The notes: generated by a model not told the origin, from the letters alone. A stretch of 64,000 nucleotides of DNA from Chrysomallon squamiferum (GCA_012295275.1 CM022679.1:11491669-11555668); one strand, 5' to 3'. Shown: positions 26,346 to 45,104, numbered from the stretch's first letter. Program-made: numbers and translations.

Positions 26346-26580
26346 ACTGTTACAGCTTAACACAATATTTCAAGCAGAAACCTGATGTCTGTGTTTGTCG
26401 GTTTGACGTTACAGGAAATCCTTATTAGCAGTGGTGGTGTATCGAATACCATATCTTCATATGATGACATATAGTGTACTATCTGATGAACTTCGAGCAC
26501 TTTTTGTTGGCATTCTGTGCTGGTGTGCGCTGGTGTGCGCTGATGAATATGCTGATTCTTTCTGTATTTTTTCTTTTTAT

Positions 26581-26583
<3 letters not shown>

Positions 26584-26636
<53 letters not shown>
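26584..26636. repeat. (CT)n microsatellite
   Basis: Pure dinucleotide array of about 53 bp with abrupt edges. Confidence 0.97.
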
Positions 26637-30652
<4,016 letters not shown>

Positions 30653-31324
30653 ACAACAAATTATCTTCTTACAAACACCTTCCCATTGAGTGGAAATCAC
30701 ATACAAGGACTAGAGGTATTTTCAGAAGTGGAAAATAGCCGCTAGCCCATCGAGATGATAATTCTCCTGAAAAATACTACTCAATCTAGCTCTCTTACTT
30801 TTGTGTTACGCTCATTTCTGGTTATTTGTTGAAAAACCACAAAACAGAAGCAATAATCTCCACTTTCTCAACACATAACGCTGTATTTGTTTCTACCAGT
30901 AGTAATAGGGAGAGTGCTGTTTAATTGCTCACATAATGAGATCGGTCAATTGGCACAAAATTCTATTTCTACATTTTTTTTAATTATAAATAGTATGAAT
31001 GAGAATAAATTTCAGTTTTGAAAAAACTTTAAATACGAATGCGATTGTAATTAAATAAAATTGCTTCATTACATGATGCAGAATATTATGTCTTTAGATG
31101 CAGAAGAGGAGCAAAATTGGTTGAATATTTTAACGTGATTGCAAATACAAGAATTTGATGTTAAAATCTTTGGAGCGGTAAAGAAGATACAGAACTTTGT
31201 ATCATTTATAGTCTTAAAAAACAAGAGACTGAACCAAACCGTTTATTATGTTCTTTTATATTCATTGCGTTCTTCAACTATCACCGTTCCAACCCATAGC
31301 CCTTTATCAAAGGTTACAAAAATG

Positions 31325-31365
31325 TTGCATGTATGTCTGTGTCTGTGTGTGTTTATGTGTATACA

Positions 31366-31398
<33 letters not shown>

Positions 31399-31505
31399 GT
31401 GTGTGTGTGAGTGTGTGTGTGTGTCTGTGTGTGTTTATGGGTATACATACATACATACATACATACATACATACATACATACATGCATGTGTGTGTGTGT
31501 GTGAG
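31325..31505. repeat. Duplicated (GT)n-(ATAC)n-(GT)n block
   Basis: A unit of GTCTGTGTGTGTTTATG, GTATACATAC(ATAC)n and (GT)n occurs twice in succession (31336-31410 and about 31422-31503), so a compound repeat was itself duplicated. Confidence 0.85.
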
Positions 31506-32044
31506 AGGATACGTATGTACGCATTTGTGTATATTTGTGCATGATACCTGATCATTGTCTGAAAATTAAAATAGTGTGTCATACAAAGCATAGTAATTGT
31601 TTGAAATATATACCATTTACAAGAACAAACACGAGTAAACGAAAAATAAGTCTTTATTTCTGACTACAATGCACGCAAAAAACAGCAACACGCCTGTTGT
31701 GAGAAGTTGCAGAAGTGAATACAATATAAATGATAAACACATAAAAGCCATAAAAAAAATAATAATAATTTAAAAAAACATAAAATTTTTACTTTAAATA
31801 ACTGACCTTTCCTTTTACAGTACCTGTCGGATTTAGACTAAAAACAGAACATCTAACCCAACAGTTAAAGTGAATTTTGATGTAAATTTGCATTATCTGT
31901 GCGTTTATATCTTTATTTGAGGTCGACTGACTCAGGTTTCTTCAGAAGACCAAACCCTGAAAACGCTGTGAAATGAAAAAAAAAAAAAAAAAAAAAATTA
32001 TATTGTTATAGTAAAATAAATATAGATAACTTAGTTGTTGGTTC

Positions 32045-32077
<33 letters not shown>

Positions 32078-33020
32078 AGTTCTGGTCCATGTTGGAAAAC
32101 CTGTTGGAGTAATAACCAAAGTAATTTAAAAGATGCAGAGTCCAATTAACCGAGATTTCGGATTTGTGGTTATATATAATTCAAATATTCAGGAACTAAT
32201 AATCAAATGGTTCTTAAACAGAATAATAATGTAATATCTAGATTCTTCATTCGCGAATTAAAAATACACTTTTGTTTACGGCGATATAAAACTATTTTTT
32301 GACACCAGTGATTTGGCTGTATTTGCCGTAACATTGGTGGATTGAAAGCATCCGTCTGGATTTTAATGGTTTGAGAAATATAACAGTAACGTTTTATTTA
32401 ACAGGCCTATTCGTATTATACTTGGAAACGAAATCAAAAAGGAGGCAGTAGTAAAGTTTAATGTTAAATTTTGTGTTGCATATGCAATTTAGAGATATAG
32501 GGTGTCTTGGCAAAACGGGGTATTAAATTAATATATTACGGTTTAAATTAGTGTTACAAACCTCCGATTAATTCAGGATCATAAGTGACCGTTACATTTT
32601 TTATACAAATATCACAAAAGAATGGGACCTGAGAATTTTTTTTTTTATTTCCACATATGTGGTTTTAGTTAATATTATGAATGCATGAAATCTTTGTGTC
32701 AGACACTCATTATATCTTTATTTCTTTTATGTCTTTCAGCTTCTTTTTAATTTTTTAATTTTTTTTTTTATTATTATTATTATTTTTTTGTTGTTGTTGT
32801 GATTATTATTATTATTATTTTATTTATTTCACTTTGCAATGCTGTAAAATAAGATTTTGATATTAAAATATTTGTGGCTAAATGAATAAACAAATAATAT
32901 TATCAACATTAAAATAATCATGACAAATAAATAGATAATAATCATATATAATACAAATTCAGTATGTTTCTAATATACCCAAAGAAAAGCAAATATAACT
33001 GTAGCACTATAATATATATA

Positions 33021-33078
33021 TTTAGAAGAAAATGGTAATATATATATATATATATATATATTATCATTCTCTTCTAAA
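33021..33078. repeat. Hairpin with (TA)n loop
   Basis: Arms TTTAGAAGAAAATGGTAATA (33021-33040) and TATTATCATTCTCTTCTAAA (33059-33078) are complementary at 18 of 20 positions, separated by (TA)n. It is similar in design to the hairpin at 59946-60007. Confidence 0.75.
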
Positions 33079-33285
33079 TTTAAGAAATATAATAATATTT
33101 TATTACATAATATATTTTCAGGCAAACATAATGGTTTTCGTTTCACAGTTTTGAATTTTAATCTGCTACACATATATCATCAAAATGAGATTTATTGTTT
33201 GAATCTGAAAGTTTATTTTTCTTTTACCCCGTTTCTTTTATTTTATTATTTTATTTTTGTTTATTTATTTATTTATTTATTTATT

Positions 33286-33326
<41 letters not shown>
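33286..33326. repeat. (TTTA)n and poly(T) run
   Basis: TTTA units lead into about 41 T residues. Confidence 0.9.
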
Positions 33327-33855
33327 CGTTAAGTACATGATAGTAAACACAGCCGAACTCTTGACAACATGATAAAATATACCAGAAGTCAGTGTCAAGA
33401 ACTTGATTGTTTTTTTTTTTTTTCTTAACTTTTTTATTTTTTTTTTTTTAAATCTCTAACTGACGGGTTTTTTGTTAGTTTATTTTTTATTTTATTTTTT
33501 CTCTCACTCTCTACTTTTTATAGCTTAGTTATTTCTAACATGATGTATAATGTTAACACCTCTATAAACAGAACTGACAGTAATGGAATTAATGCATATT
33601 GTTCCACTTTGCCGTTCCAAGAAAACAAGAACTGCTTGTTTTTTTGGCATTGCTATGTCAGGTATAGCGTACGCCGTTACGTTACGGAACTGTTTTGTTA
33701 CGATGGGTGCACTACTCATTAGTGTCATATGTGGAAATGACATGGTGCGATATCAGCATTCTTGGCAATCCTCTGTAATTCACAATGCTCGATAAGGGCG
33801 AATGCAACGGCTTTCAAAGAAATCAACAGTCAGTCAATCGCACAGTCTTTTGTCT

Positions 33856-34300
33856 TTAGTTGTATAAACGGCGTACGTCTTTACGGCACTGGCGTCGCTG
33901 GTTACGTTTTAATAGCTTACACTGTTTTAACTGTCTGTAGAACTCCGTTCGATAGTTGCAGCATTTTTCGAAATACTTCGAATATCGAAGCGAGCATTTC
34001 GTTATTTTGGTAATCAGTGCTTTCGAAAATCGTTTTCTGGCTATGGACTGTCTTCTAACACTGTTCTTCCTGTGCGCTATGTTCAGTCTCTGTGCAACAG
34101 CATAGACGCCAATGCTACACGGATGTCGTTTCTTTGCTGTTTTTTCCCCAATTTTGCAGCACCTTGAACTAGTAGCCTTGAAAACTTTACGCCGTGGGTT
34201 AAAGCCAGGTGGAGATTCATACTTTGCTTTGTCCCTGATGTTCACTGGATACCGAGAAGGCCGCAAAATCACTGTGTCAACTGTAATTAAAAATAATAAA

Positions 34301-34339
<39 letters not shown>

Positions 34340-34432
34340 TAGTAACAAATAAAGATTATTAATGTGGTTATTAGTTTTGTTATTATTACTTATGTGCGTT
34401 TTTCTTTTCTTTACTTTGTTACTTTTAGATTT

Positions 34433-34477
<45 letters not shown>

Positions 34478-36251
34478 TAAATTTTAATGTGGAGCAAGAG
34501 ATTATTAAAATTTAAATTTAATTGAATTTATTTACATTATATTTTTCTTGCGTTTATTTTATTTTATTTATTTATTATTTTGTTTGTGTTATTTTTATAA
34601 TTTAGAAGAATTTTAATATTATTATTTTTTTAAATGGTTATTAGTTTGACAAACAAAATAACAAATATCAGCATGCATGAATATATTTAATATATATATA
34701 TATAATATTAACAGTTAATATTAAAATATGTAGAAATATTCATTATATTATTTCATACCTGTTGCTGTATATAGTGTATATGTAGTGTGCATGGATATAT
34801 GTAGGTATGCGTATGTGTGTGTTACATATGTAAATATGTAAGTGTACATATTTGTGTGATGAAAGGGTATGTTTTTTATGTCTGTCTGAATACGTATGTC
34901 GTTCTATGCAAGCATTTGCATGTCTGTTATACGTAGCTGTATGTATAGTCATATGTGTTAATGTGTTCATCATTTTATGTGCGTGTGTCTGCATGTACGT
35001 GCGTGCCTGGATGTACTTAAATAACACAGTTTTCGAAGTACATCGTCTAAACAAACATTTCTACAATTGTTAAGCCAATATTGTACCGATTAGCTTTTGC
35101 GGCGAGGGAATTTACTGAACCTAACTCATATTTTCTTAACATTCCACATTGAATGACTACCAGTGCAGCATTGTCTGACCTTGACCTAAGAAGCCAACTC
35201 TTTATTTGCTTGCCTAATGAAGGCAAATCACATAATGTATCTATTCTCTTCACTTATCTTGCATAGATAAATTTAATAACACGTTTCACCAACAAACACA
35301 TCTTGAAGGCGGTGTTGGCGCCCTAAACAAAATAAAACACACCACATTACCTATTAACTATTGACATTTTGGCAAATTTCCGTACAATTGGTCTCAGATG
35401 TATTTGTAAGGATAAATGTTTTAATGTCCAAAGCGAGTTAGTATTTATGATCCATATAATATCGTCAAATTATACTCACAGCGACTGATAATGGGACAAC
35501 GAACAGTATATTGTTGTGTCTGTTAACCCGGCCGCAGAGTGCAGGGAAGAACGAATGTCAAATTAAAAGACATTTTTATCAGCAAATTAGCTTTTTGAGT
35601 TAAAACAAATTAAGCTCTAGCGTATATCATAATGATTAATGTTTAATTTACAAGACAGAACTAGAATAAAATGAAGCATCTAAAAAGAAGTAGGAAGAAA
35701 AAAGAAGTGTCGCTGATAAATTGATTTTATCTCAGCGTATCATCATTTCTGTTTATGCAAGTATGCCTGTAACAGTGCTGTAAAATACATGAACCTCAGA
35801 ACTGCAGGGATAACCATTTCATGGTTAAGTGTTATTTAATTTGACTGAAACTCGATAAAACGAAATTAATTATTTTCGAAATTTTCTTTCAGCAGCACAA
35901 GCCTGCTATCAAGATTTGGAATGAACAAAATACTGATACTACACGACATTCGTGTCTAATCGCGTGAAGATAATATTTACCTTTAAACTAATTACGTAAA
36001 ATGATAAATCTCTCGAGTCTGTGGAAATGTTCACCTAGACCATACATTTTTCTGAATATTTATTATCTTTAAAATATTTCAGATTTACTTCTACAATCAA
36101 TGACGTTTTTAGTTGCTACTCATTCATTTGGTCTCTCCTATTGCAACAAAATGTCAGAACATATTTTTTAAATGTATATTACTGATAACCAAAATAGGTA
36201 AAATTACGTCATTTCTACGGAAATATAGGAACCATGTTTCTGTGGATAAGC

Positions 36252-36334
<83 letters not shown>

Positions 36335-37857
36335 TCACACAGCAGTTGATAAAAATAACTGAATTATGTTGACGTTTGATTTTCACTTTATATTTTAAAA
36401 ATATCTGGGGTTATTTATGTATCTAATGGTGTGTGCGTGTGTATATGTGTCTGGGCGCACGAAGCACACACTTAATAAATGTAGCAATGTGCTGACATGC
36501 CAATAAACAAACATACATTTCATGATCGAACAGGTTAATGGCTATATGACGTGCAGATTGTAGCATTTGTTTATTTTGTGATGCTAAAAAAATCAGCTCT
36601 GATTGGATAATGTGAAACTGTTACATCACTTGGGCTAACATTGTCGAAACGGCATACCGCGTTAACCATTCTCCACCTGTGTAAATACACAAATACTGCC
36701 AGTTGGCTCTCCAACTATGAATTCCTAAAGAGAATAATCTGCTACCATATGTTTTAGTTTGATGCTGTAACCAAACGAAGAATAGATAGTTTTTCCAGTG
36801 ATAACTCTTTCTATCTCTCTCTCTCTCTTTCTCGTCCTCTCTTTCTCTTTCATATCTGTCGTAACTATCGCTATAATTAATATTACATTTTATTTATTTA
36901 TTTGGCTCGGGGTATGATTTGCAAAGAGCATATTTTAAACAACTAACTAATATAATCTAATCTACAATAAAAAATATTTTTCTCTATTTAATAATGACAA
37001 ATATCTAATCGTATGGATCATACTGCATCTCTCGGTAACCAATAACTTATTAACACTCTCTTTAGATAACCCACTTTTTTTTCATACCCTTAAAAAGTTC
37101 AACAGATGATCTTGCTCGGCCAATTTAGTGCTGTTAAGATAACATTTAGATAAGCAAAGAGCTGTACTCATTTTAAATCTTCTTCTTTTTTTTTTCTTTC
37201 CTTTTTTTTTTTTTTTTTTCTTTTTCTTTTTTTTTTTTTTTTCTTTTCTTTTTTCTTTTTGGTTTTGTTACTTTCTTACTTTAAAAAAAAAATGTACTTA
37301 TTTATTGATTATTATTATTATTATTTTAAATAAAAAGTGCGAAAGGATGATATTAAACGAATAAATCAGATTTTTTGTAAGTAATGATTTTACAGGGATT
37401 TTCACGCGACTCATTATATAATACAATTTACCACAATAGAAATATCTTTTTGTGATTCGTTGGTTAATAAATGTTATTATTTATTATTAAAATTCGGCAA
37501 GTAAGCTAGCTCTAAAAATTTGATTTATTTCTCTCTTTAAATAATTTAGTACTTATTTCATTTCTCTGTTAATAATTATTTAGCGTCCGTCTCTTAATGC
37601 CAGGTAGATTGTCACTACACCGTGTCATTGTTATTATCGTTGAAGTTCAAGTATGTTTTAATATCTGTTTTAGCTGCAGCATTCAGTTGGCTATTTAATT
37701 AGTCTAGTTAAATACAAATACTCATAAAATAGACACGATGCACCTGCCTACTTAAGATGTAATAGGTTTCGTCTATAATTGACGCATTCCTTTGAGTTTT
37801 CCGCTTGTTGACATAAAATTATTATTTTTATTTATTTAGTATTATTATTGTTTATTC

Positions 37858-37950
<93 letters not shown>

Positions 37951-38085
37951 GTGATTTCACATTTCTATGCCAATTTAAAACATTTACTAAAAGTAATAAA
38001 CCTGGGAAATATATATATTTAAAAAAATTGTTATAATGAATAGCCAAAGATAACATTTTTTTTAAAACACACATACAACACTTAC

Positions 38086-38172
<87 letters not shown>

Positions 38173-38520
38173 TTAGTTTACTTATTCATACTTATGAAAT
38201 AACAATCAAATTACTTTTCTAGTTGTTTTATATATTTGCAATAATTAACAGATAATTAATGTAAGTAAGTATATTGATAAATATTTAATAAAAGGTTAAA
38301 ACATGGCACTCCAATGCTATAAAAACGCATTTCGTTCAAAATATGACCCGAGAATAACGTGATAATGACCATTAAATAATAATGTTCATGCACAGTTAAT
38401 AACAACTTAAGCATACATAGTTATAGAACAAAATTGTTTTATGTTTATAATCTTGCGATACAACATGAGTAAAGACGGCTAAAAAAAAAGAAAACACTGC
38501 AGTTATCAAACATTATCAGG

Positions 38521-38558
<38 letters not shown>

Positions 38559-40486
38559 TTTGTTTTGTTTTGTTTTGTTTTATTCTGTTTTGTTATATTT
38601 GAACTATCTCGAGTTAAACTGTAAACTACTATTATTATTACTACTACTATTACTATCACATCCACTGTAACTACTACTACTTTATTTAATAATAATAACA
38701 GTAATAATAACAACAACAACAACACAATAACTAATAATAACAATAACTGTGTGTCGCTATTTTTGTTTGCACCGCAATATTCTCAAGCCAATCACGTTAA
38801 TCATTGTTTACCAAGAATACCATACGTCCTTGACAGTGAAGTGAAAAAATTATTCAAGAACAACGACTGCCTGTTTATCTTTCACATTTACTTTTGTCAC
38901 TGCCATTTACAAATCACTATCATGAGTTCATCTGAGGGGTTAACAGTTTCACACAAGTGTCATCACCTGTAGGAGATCACTTATTTACAAGCATGCAAGG
39001 CCAAGATAAGTGCGAGATATCAGTCAGGTGTTGAATGCTACCTGTAACAGGTGACATCTAAGGTACAACAGGTGACACAAACAATGTTATCTTTGAGAAT
39101 ATTTGGTTCATCTCGCTATTCATCATAAGGTATTTAGTTTGATATTCAGTGTTTTTTATTAGTTTTTTAGGATGTTACATTTATTTTTTGTTGTTATTTT
39201 TCTCCACAGTCTAAGCATTTGAGGAATGTCAAATATTTCAAGACGTCTGCCAAAAAAGAATGATTGATGGTGTAAAAAATGTAAAACTGTAGAGTTTCAC
39301 AAAAGCTTTTTTTTAAACAGGAATTTTATTAGATACCAGGATAAAAATGTATCATTTACCACTTCCATAACGTTTAAACCAATATTGGCGAGTAACAAGT
39401 AGATATATTCAGACTTGAGGCTACGTACGAGATCTTTATAAGATTAGAAAATTTTCCCAGGGCAATAAGGATAGAAAACAATTACAAATGCATTTTGCAA
39501 ACATAATTATTATGCTATAAACTAGCTAGAAATATTGACTTTTGTTTTGTGCCAATTTTTAAACCAGTGGCTTTGATATGCGACCCATTTCACTTTTCTC
39601 ACACTTTCTCTGCCTTTCTTTAATACTGATAGATATGCGTACATACAACCATACATTTATATACACATACGTACTTATACAGAGAATGCGATAGCATCCC
39701 ACTGGAACCAAGAAGAACCTCCCTCGGGATGGAGAATAACAGGAGGGGAAAAAACAAAAAAACAACATCTTGTGGTATTTTCCAATAAAGATCAGGAATT
39801 CTTGGCATATGTGGAGAAAAGTAATATTACGCAGTCATAAGCGGACGATCCAATGTTTAGAAGCCAAGTGCATACTACGAAATGAAAACAGCGTATCTAA
39901 CATCGTTACCGTTGAGATTGTCTCACTGTACCACGATCTTTATACGAACTTCACGATTCTTTTTCTTTCTTTTTTGTCGTCTGTTATCTTTTTCTTTCTT
40001 TTGTTTTCTTCTTTTTTCCCCCCGGTACTCATCTTTATAAATAAATTCATTTTATCTTGAAAGTATGACACTAACATAAATTAGATGACACACACACACA
40101 CACACACATATATACGCAGACATACGCGCGCGCGCAGACAAGCACTATTAGTGGGAGACAGAGCTATCACACTAGTGTTTGTATGAGTTGTAATTGTTAA
40201 ATCCAGCTAAGGACACACGAAAAACCTCAAACGTAAAACAGATTACAAGCTTTCTAGTATTATTCTATCACGACTCCCATCCCCTCCAAAAAAATAAATA
40301 ACACATTAAATGTTATATCTGATATTAAAACATCCATCAGGCCAATACTATAACCAAGTATTTAGATGAAACTTAATTAGATTGACACAATCTTTTGACA
40401 CTAGTAGCTAACTATTGAATGTAAGTCTTACTACAGAATGTTTATAATGACACATAGACCATACTGTACCATAGAACTGCTGAGAC

Positions 40487-40519
<33 letters not shown>

Positions 40520-42343
40520 CATGTACCTAAATGTATCAAAGACTCTTGGATCTAAACTACCTTTTCGCATATGTAAGCAGCTTGATACGCCGCTTGGTAA
40601 TCTAAGTTTAGCACGATCACTTACAGACATTGGTATCCGCGTAAATTTTATGGGTGGTGGAAAAGCAAAACATGTTGGCAACAAAAACAAAAAAGATGTA
40701 TATCCAAAAGCCGTTTCTGTTTGATTTGACTAAAACAATCTTTTACATTTCCATTTTGACAGAAAGTAAACGAATGGCTGAAAAGATTGTAATCATTTGT
40801 TATTTCAGTTTTAGTTTTTTTTTTTTTTTTTTTGTATTTCGTATTCATACTTAAAATACATAAAAATGCTTTCTTTTGTTTGTAAATATTCTTATATATT
40901 ATATTTTCTACTCTGTAAACATTCATGGATCTCAGCAATGACCATGAAAATCAAAAACTTTTTTCACAGATTTTCTTTTAATAGACAGGTAATTTCAAAG
41001 CCATTTTCAATATTCATTTATTTACTGGTTTTCCCTTGATAATTTGCAAAAGATCATTAAGTTCACATACCAGTTATTGTTCAAATCCCCCTTTCTTAAA
41101 TGTTATCATTAATGTGTATAAATCCATTAACCGTCATGCTTTTTTTACAAGATGTGACTAAAAATACCCAATACACTAAGACATCCAGGAAATACAGATA
41201 ACGGTTTGCACGCTCGCTGAAGGCCGAGTGGAAACAAAATCTATTTACATCAGCGTTTGAAGATCTTAGTAAGACAAGATGATAAACAAATGGGTCAACG
41301 TTTGAATTAATCACATCATTATGTCAGTGAACATAAACATGTCGATGGCGAACGAACTTGTTAGTGCACTGGTTTTTTGCTGTTAGATACACGGGTTCTC
41401 GTGGTGCGCTGTTTTGGAGGTCAAACTGGATTTTTTTTTTTTTTTTTTTCCCCTAAATCCCATTTAAACGTACTTTTTAAACAAAAACCTCAGTCACTAA
41501 TATATTTATTAACAGATAAACGAAATAAAGTACGAAATTAATTAAAGAGAGAAAGAAAGAGAAATCAAATTTCTAATATCAGAACTAGCTTATAAGGTTT
41601 TTAAATACATAATAACATTTGTTAACCAACTTATAAAAATATATTTCAGTTGTGGTAAATTATGTTTATATAATGAGATGCATGAAAGTCCCTGTAAAGT
41701 TATTACTAATAAAAAAAAAAAAAAAAAAGTATTCCAAATTAAAACAACGGTCATCAGTTAATATGATCCAGTTATCGGTTATCTATATGAAATAAAAGTT
41801 CTCCACCTTGTTTTATATGTCTTAATTTCAAAATGTTCAAATGTTATTTCATATATATGCAACAAATATATGGCTGAATTATAACTTTCTGTTTCTCATT
41901 CCTTTCGTTTATCAATTGTAAAAACGTTCTTGTCTCCATATGAAGTTATTAAAAGATCCCTTGATGCATGGCGATTAGTGGTTCATACTGTTATTACCTC
42001 GAACGTAAAGTATGTATGACGCTGTGCTGTAACCTTTTATTTAAAATGTGCTAAGTCCGTCTTAAAATACAATATTTCTTCCTTCCTTCTTTCCTTCCTG
42101 TTCGGCAAAACAGTTGAAGTTAAAGATCATTATATAAATTTGTTTTAAGCTCTTATCTGTCTTTCAGTGCGAAAATATTATTACATCTAATGATGAAGAT
42201 ACGATGATGGTGATAATGATATGGAAATGATAAGAACAATAATATAAACAACAAGTGTAAATAAATAAATAATAACATCTAGAGTCTTTTTCTAGATATT
42301 ATCTTAATTATCTTGATTTTTTTTGTTTGTTTGTTGTTACTCT

Positions 42344-42376
<33 letters not shown>

Positions 42377-43254
42377 ATTTACAATAATTTAAGCGTTCGC
42401 AGTATCAGCGAGTGAAGGACATATGCAAATTACTAAGCTATCGATGTCACGCGTAAACGAATTTAGAGCGACCCTGAAATTCGTTTTGTAGTTCAAATAC
42501 TAGCACATTTACGACGCTTGATGTTTTGCATTGAAATAGAATTTAAATGCGTAGTACCCCAATTGTGACAGCATGAAAGTACGGAAAAGTGTCCTCTGTT
42601 GACCCATTTCATATTGTTTTTTTTTTTGGTAGCGCATGTTTAAACCTGGTTAGTTTAAAGAAACTGGGAAAACAATATCTGTATTGTGACGAAAAGATAA
42701 GAAATTTTATTTTATTTTATTTACTTATATTTATATGTCGGTGAATGGTATATAAATCTCTCTCTTTCTCCCTACCTATCTCGCATAACCAGCTGAAAAA
42801 TAGTAATTAAGGAGATTCAAATGTTAATTTAATAAAATTCTATGTTTAACGGCAACTATTAATCAAACACTTTTAAACACCTAACGTATTAAATTAAGTT
42901 TAGAAAAAAAAAAAAAAAAAAAAAAAAGTTTGATTTGTTGGCGTGTAAATGGAAGAAAGGGTGAAAAAAAAACAAAAAAAATTTTCTTCAACCTCTACCG
43001 GTGATGGCTTCCCTTCTTCCCCTTTCAGTGAACTCTGAAGGAAATACAACAGTGTTCTACTTACTCAACACATACAAATCTTGGTGTACGTCTTTAAGCA
43101 ATTACACGAGAAAACATTGTAGCACACAGATGTTCAGAACATCACGGAATATAGACTTACATTCAGCCTTTTAAAGGTACTATATCGCTTTTCCAGATTT
43201 CAACACGTAATTATTCAGTGTCAAACACAACCTGCAGCTTTGGTGAAGAAAGAG

Positions 43255-43288
<34 letters not shown>

Positions 43289-45104
43289 CCCATTCTGAGA
43301 GAGGGAGAAAAGAAAGGTGCTTTATTTGACAGCCAGCGGAATAAGGAAAAGAAAATCCAAATTCTTAAACAAAATGAAAAAACTATCAAGAGAGGTTAGA
43401 AAATAATGCCCATATAGGTCAGCAAATGTATTTAGTATAGAAATTAACCCGAAGATGAGGTTGGAAGATGAGTTTAAGACGTATTTTTAATCTACGATAA
43501 TGTGGTATCATACAACTGTGTAAACACCAAAGAGATAATGAGGCAGGAAACGTGCTGCTGCCACATTTTGAATACACTTTTTTTATTATTAGCATATATA
43601 TATATATATATATATATACATACAGACGCACAAACACACATACAAACACACACATACACACACCTTCCCTTAGTAAGGGAAACGTCATTCAATAAACCAG
43701 AACTGCGGCACTGGCTGGAACGAGAAATAGTCGAGTGATTAATCATGCGACTTAAAGTGTACCTTTCGTGATTCATATTTCAAAGCTATGCTTTATTTGT
43801 TTTTGTCCGTCCAGTTTTAATTAATAAAGAAGTATAACAATCAAAGAGTACAGTTAAAAATACATCCGGGTGCCACCATTTTTTCTATAGTCGTGACGTC
43901 ATCGCGTACAGAACGAACCAGTTGTATTCGGTTTCTTTAAGCGTTGGCGGAAAAAATGCCGCTACCATTAGGCCCTGTATATATTTAAATCACGTCTTCA
44001 TTTTTAAAAGAGCAAAATGGCGAAGCTCTAGTATTTATTGTCTAACAGAATTATAGGTCATTCAAAACAAATAAAACTTGTAAGTTCATATTGGCACTGC
44101 TAAGCTTTCATTTTAAAAGATAAATATTTAATGTTTCCTTTCACGAATCATAACATTCTTGGATTTCCTTTGACTGTTTGTCACAGATTGTTTAGCTAAA
44201 GTTATAGTATCTCTATAAATGCCATTCTACGATATTTTTATTCATTCATTCATTTATTTAATCTTTATAATATGGGATTAGATATTCTGAATGATGACAT
44301 CACACCTCTCTGGTACTACCAGTTTTAACCGATGATCTCAGAGAGAGGAAAACATTTCTTCCCTAATAACGACTCTTGAACCACCTCCGAATATTTCGTT
44401 AACTAATTTAATCTCTCTCTAATAACATTTCGTTTTTATCGTGTTGGAAGATACTCCGAGTGAGAGATAATTTCATTTAAAGAAACCCATAAAACGTACC
44501 ACTAACTTCGAGCTTTTAAATTGCATTACTACAAGGGGAAAAAAAGTATTCAGAAGTGAAAGGAGCACCACTTAAATATAGTTACAAATAACCGACGTTT
44601 CCTCAGACTAATAAATAGTTATGTTGGTATTAATTCATAGTGGCAATTTCCGAGTGAAGTGCAAAGTACTCATTATATATATACAAGTTGCATAAGTCTG
44701 AAAGCAAATTCTTTTTATGCTTTTTGACTTCTCTTGAAATTGGGTTTTGTCGTAATGTTTGTTGGCTGTGTGACTCTTGCAAATTAGCTGTAATAATCTT
44801 TCTGAATGGCACTGACATTTTGAACGTTTTAACATAGTGGATCAAAGATCTTTGCATAATCGCCAGGGAATACAAAATTAAAGATGTTAAGTTATTTTAA
44901 AGATAAACTTATATACATTGTTGTTTTAAAAGATATGTGGAAAAATTACTTTCCTCATGTTCATTCCTTTTATATTTAAAAATTTCAATATTTCTTACAG
45001 TATTATTAAAATAATGAAATAATCCAAGTGACTGTTGAGAATATTATTCATTCAGTATTTATTTGTGCCTGCCTACCTATCTATCTTGGGTATATCTGTC
45101 TGTG

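Noticed and set aside
31942-32145. Minus-strand frame with Lys and Phe runs
   Set aside because: Made by two poly(T)/poly(A) runs at 31977-31997 and 32046-32070.
33540-34342. Plus-strand open frames over the minus-strand ANATO-like exon and its flank
   Set aside because: No splice or start context, and the minus strand gives a phase-matched exon with the shared cysteine pattern.
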